Below are positions 1 through 10,619 of a DNA stretch of 64,000 nt, one piece after another. Numbering within the stretch: position 1 is the first letter of the stretch; the number at the start of each line of letters is the position of its first letter. The position numbers and the translations under genes are program-made. Under the pieces are notes generated by a model that worked only from the letters and a program-made list of their open reading frames with translations, made no database searches and had not been told where the DNA came from. This DNA comes from Cricetomys ansorgei (lineage: Eukaryota > Chordata > Mammalia > Rodentia > Nesomyidae): assembly GCA_026225945.1 (NCBI GenBank), contig JAMJFZ010000181.1, positions 1,240,001-1,304,000 on the forward strand, given 5' to 3'.

Positions 1-60
1 AATTCCTGTAGCTTTAACCACATCAGGATAACCTACTCCGCAAAGCTTTTTCTCATAGAC

Positions 61-200
61 TTTTTTTTATTAGCATATATTATTTGTAATGATAATAGGT
101 TTCATTATGACATCTTCATACATGAACATGGTGTATTTCAACCACGTTCACCTTTACTTTCTCTCGTCCTCTGTTAACCCCCTTTCCTCCTCCCAAGCAG
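61..200 (-). mobile_element. L1 3'-end fragment
   Basis: A T-rich start followed by a 'catcttcatacatg' motif and a pyrimidine-rich 'tcctcctcccaag' stretch is the antisense view of a rodent L1 3' untranslated end. Similar sequence recurs at 5091-5226 and 15702 onward. Subfamily not determined. Confidence 0.5.
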
Positions 201-210
201 CCCCTCCTAC

Positions 211-212
211 GT

Positions 213-259
<47 letters not shown>

Positions 260-300
260 AGAGTGTGTGTGTGTGTGTATGTGAGAGAGAGAGAGAGAGA
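211..300 (+). repeat. (GT)n then (GA)n microsatellite
   Basis: About 70 bases of GT repeats, interrupted twice by 'atgtgaga', pass into a pure (GA)8 run. The interruptions suggest an older allele. It generates spurious valine/cysteine-rich open frames. Confidence 0.95.
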
Positions 301-370
301 TAAATATTAGGGTTGTTTACGGGACCGTGGGTGGGAATCTGTTTATATCACTGATAAAAATGTCTTTCTT

Positions 371-762
371 GTCCTGGTTTGCTTCACTATTGCTGTGATA
401 AAGGATGTGACCATAACCAACTTTGGGAAGAAAAGGTTTATTTCATTTTTACTTCTAGTCCACCATGAGGGGAAGTCACTGCAGGAATTGAAGACAGGAA
501 CATGGAGACAGGAACTAAAGCAGGGGCCAGGGAGGAAGGCTACTTACTGGCTTCTTCAGCCTGCTTTCCATACTAACCAGGACCACCTGTCTTAGGATGG
601 TACTACCCAGGTGTGCTGGGCCCTCCCACATCAATTACTAATCTAGAATGTATACCAAAGACCCGATCATAGACCAATCTTAAGGAGACATTTTCTCAAC
701 TGAAGTTCTACTTTCCAGATGACCATGACATGTGTCAAGTTGATGAACAACTAACCAGCTCA
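371..762 (-). repeat. rodent LTR-like interspersed repeat, copy 1
   Basis: It begins with 'tattgctgtgataaa' and ends with 'tcaagttgatgaacaactaacca'-type sequence. The same two ends are seen at 2686-3064 and, in the opposite orientation, near 35572-35910. Read on the minus strand the family starts TG and ends CA, so it looks like an ERVL-type LTR. I could not assign a family name. Confidence 0.55.
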
Positions 763-2282
763 CTCCCCAATCAGCTGTTATCACTGTATAAATCCCCAAG
801 GAGGGGCGGGTCTCCACGAGCCTCTCCTACCTCTATGACAGGATGTTGACGGGTCTGATCTTGTGCAGATCTTTATATGTAACCGCAGTGACTGTGCATT
901 CAAGAGCACAGCAGCCATATTGTGCCCAGAAGTTAGCATGCACAGTTATCCTCCACCCCAATTTCTTCCACTCTTGTTCTCTTTCTGATTCTTCTTCTGC
1001 AATGTTCCCTGAGGCTTGGAGGGATAGTTACAGATGGGCCACTTAGGTCTTGTCACTCAAAGCCATTTATTCTCTGTACTTTGACAAGTTACAAGTTTCT
1101 GCAATCTCTGCTGACCATTGCAGAAAAGCTTCTCCAGCCAAAGCAGACAGTAACACTATTCTGTGAGCATAAACATAGCTATTTAGAAGACAGTTTGACA
1201 GACACATCATGTCCATTTAGCAAAATAGCAACAGCAACTTCCCCATTAGGGTGTAAGACTGGCTCCAGGCTGTAGGCTTTTGGCCAGGTTTATGGTACTG
1301 GATGTGAATTTCCCCATGGAGTAGTCATCAACTCCAGTAAGAAAGCAGTTAGTTACTCCCATAACAGACTGGCCACTGTTGCACATGCGGGCTCATCTTG
1401 CCAGGCTGGAATCCACAGCTGTGTGACTAGTGATGATAATTCTTCCCAGCAGCCTGCTTAGCGCCTTCCAGCACAGTGAAGGCTAGCCAGCAGGCTTCCA
1501 GGCCAGTTCCAGCTTGCTTTCTAGGTGTCCTATGACTAATGCATGTATCAATTTTAGCAGTTGGGCCTTAGCAGCTTTTTCTTGTGGGCAACCGACAGCA
1601 GGAGCAATTGCATATATTCTTTTGAGGGTCTCTGGAGTTTCCTGGATTAACAACTCTTAGGAAGATGACCCCCCCTCACCAGTCTTACCCCTGTTTTCCT
1701 TGAGTTCATATGTATGTAGCTATATCCATCTATTTCTTTCCCCTTGATTATTCTAGAGTTTGTCACTAAAACAGTGGACCTTAAAATAGGATTCTTCAGC
1801 AGAAAGTGGGGCTTTTTAGTAGGTCAAAATGACTTTTTACGTATTTTGATGAGCATTTCTGGCAGAGATAATTGCTTGGGGACTGGGAAAAGCCATTTAT
1901 CCAGTGCCAATGATGATCTGAGTGAGAGGGCTGTGTGTATTAACCAGAAACTTTGACAATGGAGCAGTGATCTTGTCTTCCCTTTTTGAGTGTTCACCTG
2001 CTTTGCACGTGTAAGCGAATACATGTGGGAAGAGATTGTGCCTCATTCTTGAAGTTTCCTGAATTTTCCTGAAGTAAAATTACCATGTATTAAAAGGCAA
2101 GTGATTTTTTTCATAGTTAGAAAGTCTGCTAATGTATCAACCAGATAGAACTCACTCAATGAATCTTTCTTTCTTAACAATTACGTATCTCTGGAGTATA
2201 TAGTCTTACTGAAGAATATTTTCTAATTAATGTACTTTAAAGTAATAATCTGACTTGATTATGTTCTTTTTTTTCTTCCCAG

Positions 2283-2362
2283 GAAGTACCAGTATATGAC
2301 ATCTTCTTTCAAAGGGAAATTAAAAACTGATGTTAAAAGGGCAGAAGAAGCAGTAAAGATGG
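2283..2362 (+). CDS. Morc1: Morc1 exon 1 of window (coiled-coil insert start)
   Basis: The acceptor is cttcccag and the donor is gtatgc. The exon enters in phase 2 (one base completes a codon), runs 26 full codons and leaves one base over. It encodes KYQYMTSSFKGKLKTDVKRA followed by EEAVKM, matching the MORC1/MORC2 segment where the transducer domain passes into an antiparallel coiled-coil insert. Charged residues alternate with alanine and valine, as expected for that helix. Its partner exon is at 3479-3549. MORC2 has the same Y-x-Y-x-T-S-S-x-F-K signature, so the family call is secure. Confidence 0.93.
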
Positions 2363-2570
2363 GTATGCTGGTTTCTACAGCCAAATCATTACGGTTTATT
2401 CACCTAGCAGATGCTAATTGAGCACTTATTCTCTGGAAAACATTGCCCTAGGCATTGGGGGTTCCATCACTGTTAGCCAAATGTAGCTCCTATTTTTCGA
2501 ACTTAAAGCACACTCTTTATCTTTGGTTTAATTATCATATAACTTAGTATCTTTTTCACATTTGACCCTT

Positions 2571-2685
2571 CTTTTGTATGTGTATGTGTGCCAAGTTGCA
2601 GGAGTCAGTTCTTTTCTTCCACCATGTGTGTTCTGGGGATCCAACTCAGATCCGTTGGCTTGGTGGCAGGCACATATCTTACCCT
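2571..2685 (-). mobile_element. B3/B2-type SINE, antisense
   Basis: 'ggggatccaactcagatc' followed by 'ggcttggtggcaggcaca' is the antisense tRNA-derived head of a B2/B3 SINE. It abuts the LTR-like repeat at 2686. Confidence 0.7.
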
Positions 2686-3064
2686 GTCCTGGGTAGCATT
2701 ACTGTTGCTATGATGAAACACAGTGACCCCAGCAACTTGGAAAGGAACAGGTTTATTTCACTCATGTTTCCACAAAGCAGTTCATCATTAAAAATAGTTT
2801 GGGCAGGAACTCAAGCAGGGCAGGCACCTGGAGGGAGGAGTTGATGCAAAGTCCACCAACTTGGACCACTACCTGACTTGGACCACCAACAAAGGGGTGG
2901 TGCCACCCACAATGAACTAGGCTCTGCCACATCAACCACTACTTAGGAGAATATTCTACAGCTTTCCTGCAGCTCAGTTTTCTGGAGGCATTGTTCTTAA
3001 CTGAGACTCCCCCTTCTCAGATGACTAAAGCTTATGCCAAGTTGACATAAAACTAGCCAGCACA
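2686..3064 (-). repeat. rodent LTR-like interspersed repeat, copy 2
   Basis: It shares 'actgttgctatgatgaaaca', 'caggaactcaagcagggcag' and the end 'aactagccagcaca' with copy 1. On the minus strand it runs TG to CA like a solo LTR. The family name is not assigned. Confidence 0.6.
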
Positions 3065-3179
3065 ATCCCCAACATATTGAAATTCATTTATATGAAACCC
3101 TGGCTGCCATGATGCTGGGTTAGCTCATATTAAAGACTAACATAGTCTCTACTTGGAGAAGTACATTCCCTCTTCCCTT

Positions 3180-3335
3180 TGAACTTGGCTGGCTGGCTAG
3201 TGAGGTCTCTGGACCTACCTGTCTCTACCTACAATGTTGGGATTGCATATACATGCAGCCATGCCCTGCTTTTTATGATGGTGTTTGGGATTTAAACTCA
3301 GATCCTCATACTTGCAGAGCAGACACTCTCACTCT
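3180..3335 (-). mobile_element. diverged B4-type SINE, antisense
   Basis: A weak B1-like part ('cctgtctctacctacaatgt' and 'gggattgcatatacatgcag') is followed by an antisense tRNA-like head ('actcagatcctcatacttgc'). This order fits B4 (tRNA/ID-like head plus B1 body) inserted antisense to Morc1, about 140 bp before the next exon. Confidence 0.5.
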
Positions 3336-3478
3336 TACCTATGAGAGGAGCAGAGGGTTTTAAGATTGTGGTCTCTGTACCATCCTCAGTGATCAAAGCT
3401 ACAAGTATAGAAAACACGTGTTTAGAAATGTCATGGAAGAATCTCTCTGTGTTGTAACTGTTATGCTTCTGTTCCCAG

Positions 3479-3549
3479 CTGAACTCCTGTTTAAAGAAGT
3501 ACAAGTCAAAGTAAACCAGCCCCACGGAAATTCTTTGTCTACTGCTGAG
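3479..3549 (+). CDS. Morc1: Morc1 exon 2 of window (coiled-coil insert)
   Basis: A 71-bp exon between acceptor gttcccag and donor gtatga. It completes the codon split at 2362 (giving Ala) and adds 23 codons, ending in phase 0. It reads AELLFKEVQVKVNQPHGNSL then STAE, which continues the helix begun in the previous exon and then breaks it with a Pro-His-Gly-Asn-rich turn. That turn fits the tip of the antiparallel coiled coil. The exon is required for phase: joining 2362 directly to 5896 shifts the frame and loses the MORC1 match. A longer open frame on the opposite strand here (3298-3609) is incidental. Confidence 0.9.
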
Positions 3550-4564
3550 GTATGACATGCAAAAAGTCATCTTAAATGGCAAGCGACCCCAGTTGCCTTT
3601 GGCCCCCACACACAGTTGTCTCGGATCATGTACTTTCTAAACTTTTAAATACAGCTCAAAAGATGAAGGCAATTTTAAAATAGGTAAACAGATTTGGTGA
3701 ATGCAGAGAAAGGGGAGGAAACCCAGGGAGATGGGGAAAAGTTGAGGTAGAGAAAGGAGGAGCAGAATCTGGGGTGAATTTGGAGCAGGGTAAATGAGCT
3801 GTACAGCAATTTCTTTAAAATGAAAAGGAAAGCAATACTACAGAAAGAGAAAATATAAAAGATAGCAGAAAAATATCTATGAAGCATCCTCAAAAATATC
3901 TATTCAAATTATAACTCTCCATGGACCTAGACAAATGGAGAAAGCAAGAAGAAGGCTAATAAGCAATCTCTTTTCCCAGTGCTAGGAATCATAGCCCATA
4001 ATTATGAATATTAATCACAATGCTTCCAGCTTACGAAGCTCTTTTTCTTGTGAGTTGGTTTGCACAGTTCATGAACAATCTCGGTAATCCTTGTAATGTG
4101 CCCATGAGTAAGGCATGTTATAAAGAACTATAGTTATTAATTATTGCGTACTGCAGCTAACAGAAAAAGAATATACCTGCAGGATATTCATTGTAAGTCT
4201 GTTTTTACCAAAACCATGGCATAACACTTCTTCCATGGTGATTCGTTAAGCACTGCAACTATTTGCTTGCCGGCAAAGAAATGAACAGGAAGGGGAGGGG
4301 AATCACTGCCTTCACCTACTCTAGAGCCTCTTCTACAGGTTAAATAAATAAATCTTTGCAATGATTTGGCCTTAACTCTGAGAGCCAGAGACCTGTCTCA
4401 TAAAGTCTCTAGTCTGTCGGTCACTCAGAAGGAATGGAGTCAGAGAGTGGTGCTTTGCCCCAAGCGAAGCAAAATCATGGCTTTCTTAAGATTCTTACAT
4501 TCTTGCTTTCATTTTAAGAAAAAAGGTAAACCTATCTTATTTTTATTTATTTGTTTTTTATAAT
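3550..4564. other. intronic, no recognisable element
   Basis: A purine-rich stretch lies near 3690-3890. No repeat family or exon-like pair of splice sites was recognised up to the AT-rich block at 4565. Confidence 0.5.
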
Positions 4565-4765
4565 TTAAGCTTTTCAAATTTGTTCCTAAGATTATTATTA
4601 ATTATATGTTAATATAATTAACATATATAATATAATATGTTACATCTAACATACAAATAATATATAGTATAATAATTACAATAGCAATTTATTATTAATT
4701 AATGATAATAGTTGCTATTAATACTACTATTAATAATAACTATTTTTATTAATTAAGATTATTAA
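4565..4765. repeat. AT-rich block with inverted repeats
   Basis: About 200 bases almost without G or C, made of short 'taata' and 'attaat' words. The arms 'aatagcaa' and 'ttgctatt' (about 4680-4722) are perfect reverse complements around an AT loop, so a hairpin or cruciform can form. It ends in a short (GA) run near 4765. Confidence 0.8.
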
Positions 4766-5090
4766 GAGAGAGACAGACTCTCGTGGGTCAGGGCTTGGTG
4801 TCATCTCTGTGCCTTTGCTCTGGGCTGGGTGCTCTGCCAGAAAGAGTGCCATCTCTGGCCAGCTTGCTCTGTAGCTCTGGAGTGTCCTGGTTACTTGAAT
4901 GCAGAGAACACAGCAAAGCATGCTTCCAGGCAGCTTAATATGAAATTCTCTGCAGCCCCCCACCAATTTTTAACTTGAAAGATAGTGAAAGTGGTGGTCT
5001 ATCTGTGATGCAGCCATCAAAAAAGAGTGCCACCATCAAGAAATGCCATCGGTCATATGCAGCGTGTGAAGCTCTTTAAATGTCTGTTCT

Positions 5091-5226
5091 TTTTTAAAGT
5101 AAGTTTTTATTAACATATGTTATAGGCATTTGCATACATGCATATAATGCATTTTGATCCTTTTCACCTCCATTACTCTGTCTCCCTCCCACTCCCGCTG
5201 GTCTCTTTCTCTTCCTACCTAGTCCC
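5091..5226 (-). mobile_element. L1 3'-end fragment
   Basis: 'tttttattaacatatgttat', a 'gcatacatgcatat' motif and a pyrimidine-rich 'ctccctcccactcccgctgg' stretch form the same antisense L1 3' tail pattern as at 61-200. No coding part is attached. Confidence 0.5.
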
Positions 5227-5895
5227 TATAAAAGCCTATTCTTATCTATGAGAACACTAATAATGAACTCGTCATTGTTTTAGATTAATTAGAAAGAATG
5301 GGAACATAGTAGAGGTACAGGAGGGAATAAACTAAGGTGTCAAATTAAAAAGGAAAAAGATGGCTGGGGGCTGGCATTGGAGCATTCTGAAAGGGGAAAG
5401 CCTGGGGATCCTATATAGGGAACGTGTGAGAAGTGTTAGCCTGAGGAACCCAGAATTTGATAAGGAGGAGTCATATTGGGAGGGAAACTTACAAAAGTTA
5501 TTACTGGTTTTTTTTTTTTCTGAAATATGTGGTAGTGACTGCAAAATTCAAGATTCCTGTTCCCCCAGACAAAAGTCAGAGCCTATATGCATTCAGTAAC
5601 TCACTCAAGTTTTCATGTACTTTGTGTCAGAAGCCTTTTACCGTACAAGGTGTAAAAAGAGGGCATACGAAAGGAACATGCAAAAAGAGAATGGTAGATT
5701 GGGGCTTAGTATATATCCTGGAAAGACTGGAACGCAACCCATTACCACATGCTTGTTGGGTTCCTACCAAGTGAACTCCATTAGACACAATAAGCTGTCA
5801 CTGCTGCCCCAGAACCTTCGGATAGCAAGGTATCAGCTCACTTTGCATCAATTCAGTGTCCTTATGTTTCCTTTCAACCAAATGTCCTTCTTCAG
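5227..5895. other. intronic, no recognisable element
   Basis: Several overlapping open frames of 70-105 codons occur on both strands. None has a recognisable domain, and none continues the Morc1 frame. Confidence 0.5.
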
Positions 5896-5960
5896 GATCT
5901 GTTACAGAAAGCTCTGGAAGATATAGAAACAAAGCAAAACAAACTACAAGAGAAACAGAG
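5896..5960 (+). CDS. Morc1: Morc1 exon 3 of window (return helix of coiled coil)
   Basis: A 65-bp exon with acceptor ccttcttcag and donor gtaagg. It enters in phase 0, encodes 21 codons (DLLQKALEDIETKQNKLQEK then Q) and leaves two bases that become Arg in the next exon. The sequence is strongly helical and charged, with hydrophobic residues at heptad spacing (L-L-A-L-I). It is therefore the returning strand of the coiled-coil insert before the transducer domain resumes at LSLFFGVHVED. MORC1 and MORC2 both have this helix-turn-helix here. Confidence 0.92.
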
Positions 5961-6887
5961 GTAAGGCTTAAGGCTTTCTGTTTGTAAGGACCCCCACCCC
6001 CAGTAATTCAAGTTCTGGTTTCTAAGTGGGCAGGCTTGGTAGTTATTGGGACAATTTCTCTTTATCAACATTGATGTATTATGATAGTAAATCTCAATGT
6101 GATCAAACTTCCCCAGCCAAGACACACATTGTAAAACCTGAAGTTTTTATTGATGTGTACATTTGTGTGTCTATATAATGTTGAAGACAAGCCAGAAACT
6201 CTCTCAAAATTTGGCAATTTACACTTTATGAAGCTGTCCACATGAAGAGACCTGAGCAGGAGACCATCGGACCGTGAAGCTGCCCCTCTGTCGTTTGTCC
6301 TTTACTCCAGAGCTTACCATTTGAAACAAGAAATAATGTTTGAAGGAATGTGTCACTTGTATGTATTGAAAATCAGAACAGCTATCTTAAAAAACAAATA
6401 TTTCTGTTTGTAAGTTTGGCTTGTTCTCCGACTCAGATGCTGAGCAAGTTATAGAAAAAATTACTGTCGCACAAGCCAAGTCAGAATTTTAACACTGTGG
6501 CATTGCCAAAAACTTTTTTTGAAAACAGTGATTAGTTTTCAGCATCATATATATTTTATAACATTAGATATAAGTTTAAATGCTAATTATGCAGCTACCA
6601 TAATAAGTCAATTTGAGATGTTATTAACGCATTTACCAAAACTATTTAGATTTAATAGACATGTCTGTTGAAAACTAAGATGTCCATCCAGTCTTCAGCA
6701 AGAAAAATTTTTGTTGATAACTTGTTTTCAGCTATAACGTAATGTATTCAAACTAACCTGCGTTGACAATAATGGCAGTTTCCTTAAAGGCTTTTTACAG
6801 GAGAGTGCTAATTTTTAAATGACTTTTTCAAGTTAGCATACAAAGTCATGGCATCGCATCATGAAAATATTGTGTTTTGTCATCTGT
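5961..6887. other. intronic, no recognisable element
   Basis: Moderately AT-rich sequence in which I recognise neither a repeat family nor an exon. Its old age may hide repeats. Confidence 0.45.
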
Positions 6888-7005
6888 GTTAGAGAGAGTG
6901 TCACTATGTAGCCTCGGCTGGCCTGGAACTGACTCGCTGGGTAGACTAAGCTAGTCTCAGATTCACAGGGATCTGCTAGCCTCTGATGCACTGCCATACC
7001 TGTCA
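6888..7005 (-). mobile_element. B1 SINE, diverged, antisense
   Basis: 'gtgtcactatgtagcctcgg' followed by 'ctggcctggaactgactcgc' and 'agattcacagggatctgcta' is antisense B1. Divergence is high, so this is an old copy. Confidence 0.75.
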
Positions 7006-7788
7006 CTGCTGCCTTTTAATTCTACAGTCGCAATGTTCCTTGCCATAGAGTGATGATGCCATATCTTTTAATGCCCTGTTTCGTGATCCCTTGCAATGTC
7101 AGAACCCTAGTTTTTTGCAGAATTGGGATCTCATAGTTCAGTAAAGATTCTTGAGAGAAGCTTTGATCTATGTGTTACCTTAGGTGTGTATGTATTTGGT
7201 ATTACATAATACACTAACCCACGTCAGCAGGTCAACCTGTGAGAACGTATTTGTTGTCATGTTGGGGCTGAGAAAAGAGCATTTGGTAGACCTCTAACCG
7301 TTCCAAATTCATTTCTAAAATCATCTCTTGGTCTTCACTGTATCCTGTATCTAGACGTTTCTCCCACGCTGCAGGTATGACATTGTTCAAGTAGCTGCGG
7401 TTGCTCAGTTACCATAACTGTGAACCGAGTCTTCTCACATCCAAGTACTTGCCACAGCTTTAGAACTTCCTTGTACCGTGCCTGTCTGTATCCCATTCTG
7501 CTCGTGCTCAATTTCTGCTTTTACACTTGATGGAAAAGTCACAAGAAATATTAATGTCGAGGGAGAGAGAGAAAAAATAGCACCTATCTGTTGACCGTGT
7601 AAATTCACTTTTTAGCTTTAGTTTGTCTTTTGAGTTGTGGCAAATGTTAGAGAGAAAACATTCTTGGCACAATTTAATCTCCATAGGCTATTTGGGAATT
7701 TGAGAATATGCTGCAAGTTGGAAGCACGTGCAGTGTCAGAAACTTACATCTTTAAAGAGCCAAGCTATCATTCTTTCAACAATACTGT
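7006..7788. other. intronic, no recognisable element
   Basis: Sequence between the B1 and the provirus. No repeat or exon recognised. The last bases form the left arm of the provirus target duplication (ACTGT at 7784-7788). Confidence 0.45.
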
Positions 7789-8140
7789 TGTGATCTATTC
7801 TTTGTTGTCAATGTGACTACATCTGGAATTAACTAAAACCCAAGTGACTGGGCACACCTGTAAAGGATTCTTTCTTAATTGAATCATGTGAGTGGGAAGA
7901 CTTTTAGACTGGATCTTTTGAGGTGGGGAGGTCCACCTTTTATCTGGGCCACACCTTTTTCTGGTAGCCTATCTAAGGACGTGGAAGAAAGAAGCTTGCT
8001 GTTTTTGCCTTCTTGCCCTTGGTCACATTGGCAAGTTCCATTTCTTCACCGGCATTGGAGCCTGCCTCTTTGGGATTCTGGCATATACTAAAGACCGACT
8101 GAGACATCCATCCTCCTGGACTGAAAAACTACTAGATTCT
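7789..8140 (+). repeat. ERVL 5' LTR (MT2-like), 3' end missing
   Basis: It starts TGTGATCTATTC, where the 3' LTR has TGTGATGACTATTC, and the two stay alignable to 'actagattct' / 'actggattct'. At that point the 3' LTR has about 105 more bases, whereas here the primer site follows at once. The TATA position reads 'tatctaagg', so the box is lost. About 352 bp long. Confidence 0.85.
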
Positions 8141-8158
8141 TGGTATCAGAAGTGGTTC
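8141..8158 (+). promoter_or_regulatory. primer-binding site, tRNA-Leu type
   Basis: TGGTATCAGAAGTGGTTC begins with TGG, as the complement of a tRNA 3' CCA end must, and resembles the leucine-tRNA site that gives ERVL its name. It directly follows the truncated LTR. Confidence 0.75.
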
Positions 8159-8582
8159 TAGAGCAACAGAAGTATAGGATGATTTTTTTTAAAGTATCTG
8201 GAATAGGCTTTTCAATTTGCTAAAACCTACAGTTACTGAAGCCTCTCCTGGGAGCTCAGAGAGTATTGAAAGCCTATGGAGTGAACTCTTTTACAAACTT
8301 AAGGAGACAAATGCATCTGATTATCCCAATTCACCAATTGTGAGAGGCAGTGGATTTGGTGACTGTATATAGAACTTGTGACAATTTGTAGAAAAATAAG
8401 GAAGCTAATGATGCTGGCTAATTGCTCCTAACATCTTTGAATAAATTGACAAAGGTAAAGAATGAACTGTGATAAAATCAAGTAACTTCTTGCATCTCAG
8501 AATATGGCAAAGGACAACAATGGATTCAGTGGTATAATTGTCTAGCTCCAGATGCTTGTCAACAGTCTAAAGGTTTCTAAAT

Positions 8583-10140
8583 GTGCCCTGGAAGAGAATC
8601 GTTTCTCCAGCAGCCACAGAGCTCAAGCTTTGGAAAATCAATGAGAAGCCCTCAATATATAAGGTTTTGTCTAAACTACAGTGGAAATTCAAGTACCAGC
8701 CTCCTAGGCTGTGCATGGTTAAAGTAAGGGCATTAATTGGTAAAGAATGGGATCTTTGGGATGAATTTGTGTGGGAGGATCCTACTGAGGCTTCAAACTT
8801 TGAATCTTCATATTTTCAAGGGTTTATCTTACCTGTGGAAGTAGTCTCTACCCTTAGCAGAAGATGTAGCGTCCCACCTGCCCCTGCCATTCCTGAAATA
8901 TTGCCATTTCTGCCTTTGACTAAGGAAATTAATCCTCAATTGTCTTTTAAACCAGAAGTGACTTTCTCTGAAGGAAAAACCAGGCAAAACAATACTCAGG
9001 GCCCACCAATAGTTGCCTCTAGAGCAGTGGTTCTCAACCTTCCTAATGCTGCGGACACTTTAATACAGTTCCTCATCTTGTGGTTAGCCCAGCCATAAAA
9101 TTATTTGTGTTGCTACTTCATAGCTGAAATTTTGCTACTGTTATGAATTGCAATGTAAATATCTGACATGCAGGATAGTCTTAGGCAACCCCCGGTAGGA
9201 TGAGAACCACTGTTCTGGATCTATAGCCAGACTTAAGGCTAAACAGGCTCTTAGAGCAGAAAATAGAAAATATAGTCTACTGAAGAGCTTAATGAGTTTG
9301 CTGATTCATTCAAGCAGAAGTCTGGAGAATGTGTAAAAATGGATTTTAAGGGTGTGGGACAATGGTGGAAGGAACATAAAACTGGATCTGGTTAAGTTTA
9401 CTGATATGTGCCCTCTGAGCAGAGATTCTAGGTTTAATATGGAAGTTCTCATAGTTTAAAAAAAAAAGTATTAGAACTTTGTTTGAATGGTTAGATGAAG
9501 CATTTGTCAAAAAAATGGCCTACTGAAAGGAGTTGGAGATGCCTGATATTCCTTCTTAGTGTTGATGAAGGGACTTTAAGGCTCAGGGAAATTGCAATGC
9601 TAGAGTGGGTACCCTGTGTATAACCTAGTTCTCCACAATGGGGGAAGGCATGCCCTTTACTAATATTGTAAGACACAAAATTGTGAGAGAGATACCAGCA
9701 CATTTAAAGAGCTTTATTGCCTCCATTTTCCTTGTTCCAGAACTTAGGATTGGAGATGCTGCTGCTCAGTTAAGTGAATTAAATCCAGTGGGTTTAAATG
9801 GGCCCCGAAGTATCAGGGGCAATGTGCCAGCACTGAATGGCCAAAGGCAAGGTGATTGTAGTTATCATAATAGGCAGCATAGACAAAGCAATGTCCATAA
9901 TGGCCTGACCTGTAATGGGCAGCACAGGCAAAGTGATTTTTATGGTGGCGTGACTTATATGGACCTTTGGTACTGACTAATCAATCATGGTATTTCTAGG
10001 CATGAAATAAATAAGAAGCCTACTGCATATTGTTTTATCTGTATAAGCAGAAAATTCTCAAATGAAAGAAAGGCTTCATTGGATTGTGGCAAATGGGAAT
10101 CTTGGCCTGTGAACCATTTTCCAGACTTGAACCCGTTTTG
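8583..10140 (+). pseudogene. ERVL gag remnant, interrupted by URR1
   Basis: An open stretch from 8583 carries tryptophan-rich gag-like sequence ('WDLWDEFVWEDPTEAS') and then a proline-rich segment with short tryptophan-free repeats. A hAT element enters at 9025, and the frame that runs to 9098 ends inside that element. Gag-like sequence resumes after 9212 in broken frames as far as about 10140. Assignment rests on position between primer site and protease and on similarity to ERVL gag as I know it. No intact zinc knuckle was identified. Non-functional. Confidence 0.6.
9025..9212. mobile_element. URR1-type hAT non-autonomous DNA transposon
   Basis: The termini CAGTGGTTCTCAACCTT and, at the right, TGAGAACCACTG form an inverted repeat. 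Internal 'ttgctactgttatgaattg' and 'gtaaatatctgacatgcagg' match two other copies in this window. The flanking octamers CTCTAGAG and TTCTGGAT agree at 5 of 8 bases, consistent with an eroded 8-bp hAT target duplication. It sits inside the gag remnant and so inserted after the provirus. Confidence 0.85.
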
Positions 10141-10283
10141 CAAACCCAGACCCTGATGAGTGAAGGGATGACCAGATTCTCCTGAGGAAGGACCTTGCTG
10201 AAATACCTAAGAGCTGTACTGTTAGCCTTTCTCCAGTACTTCCCCAGAGGTACTACAGCCTTTTTTCAAGGGTAACTGTACAC

Positions 10284-10470
10284 TTGGAGAGAGGAAATAG
10301 TCAGACTTTCCTGGGTCTGTTGGATACTGGTTCTGAATTGATGCTGATTCTGAGAGATCTCAAGAAACACTGTGGCCCTCCAGTTAAAGTAGGAGCTCAC
10401 AGTAGGTCCAGTGAGTCTCTGAACTCATCCTGTGGTTATTTTCGCAGTCCCAGAATGTATAAATTGGGAT
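10284..10470 (+). pseudogene. ERVL protease remnant
   Basis: The frame contains LGLLDTGSELMLIL. The D-T-G triad is the active-site motif of retroviral aspartic proteases and is followed by the usual serine. The frame closes at 10472, so the domain is incomplete. Its place just before reverse transcriptase fits the pol precursor order. Confidence 0.75.
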
Positions 10471-10619
10471 AGATATGCTTAGAAGTTGACAGAATTCTAA
10501 CTTTGGTTTCCCTGATCTGTGGAGTGAGGGCTATTATGGTTGGAAAGGCTAAATGGAAGGCTTTAGAGTTGCCTCTTCCAAGGAAAAATAGTGAATCAAA
10601 AGCAGTAGCACATCCCCGG

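Larger units (their letters stand above)
1..2282. other. intronic DNA left of the first exon in view
   Basis: Apart from an L1-like tail, a (GT)n tract and an LTR-like repeat in the first 770 bases, I see nothing recognisable from 763 to 2282. I searched for the preceding MORC1 exon, which should end in a leucine-tyrosine-lysine-proline-arginine-like stretch with a phase-2 donor, and did not find it. It is therefore probably outside the window. Confidence 0.6.

Noticed and set aside
211..310. Valine/cysteine-rich frame reading through the GT tract
   Set aside because: Translation of a microsatellite.
3298..3609. 103-codon minus-strand open frame
   Set aside because: It overlaps a SINE and is antisense to a Morc1 exon that is supported by phase and homology. 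Chance frame.
8583..9098. 171-codon open frame, longest in the window
   Set aside because: It lies between the ERVL primer site and protease and reads like gag, and its last 25 codons are inside a hAT element. It is not an independent host gene.
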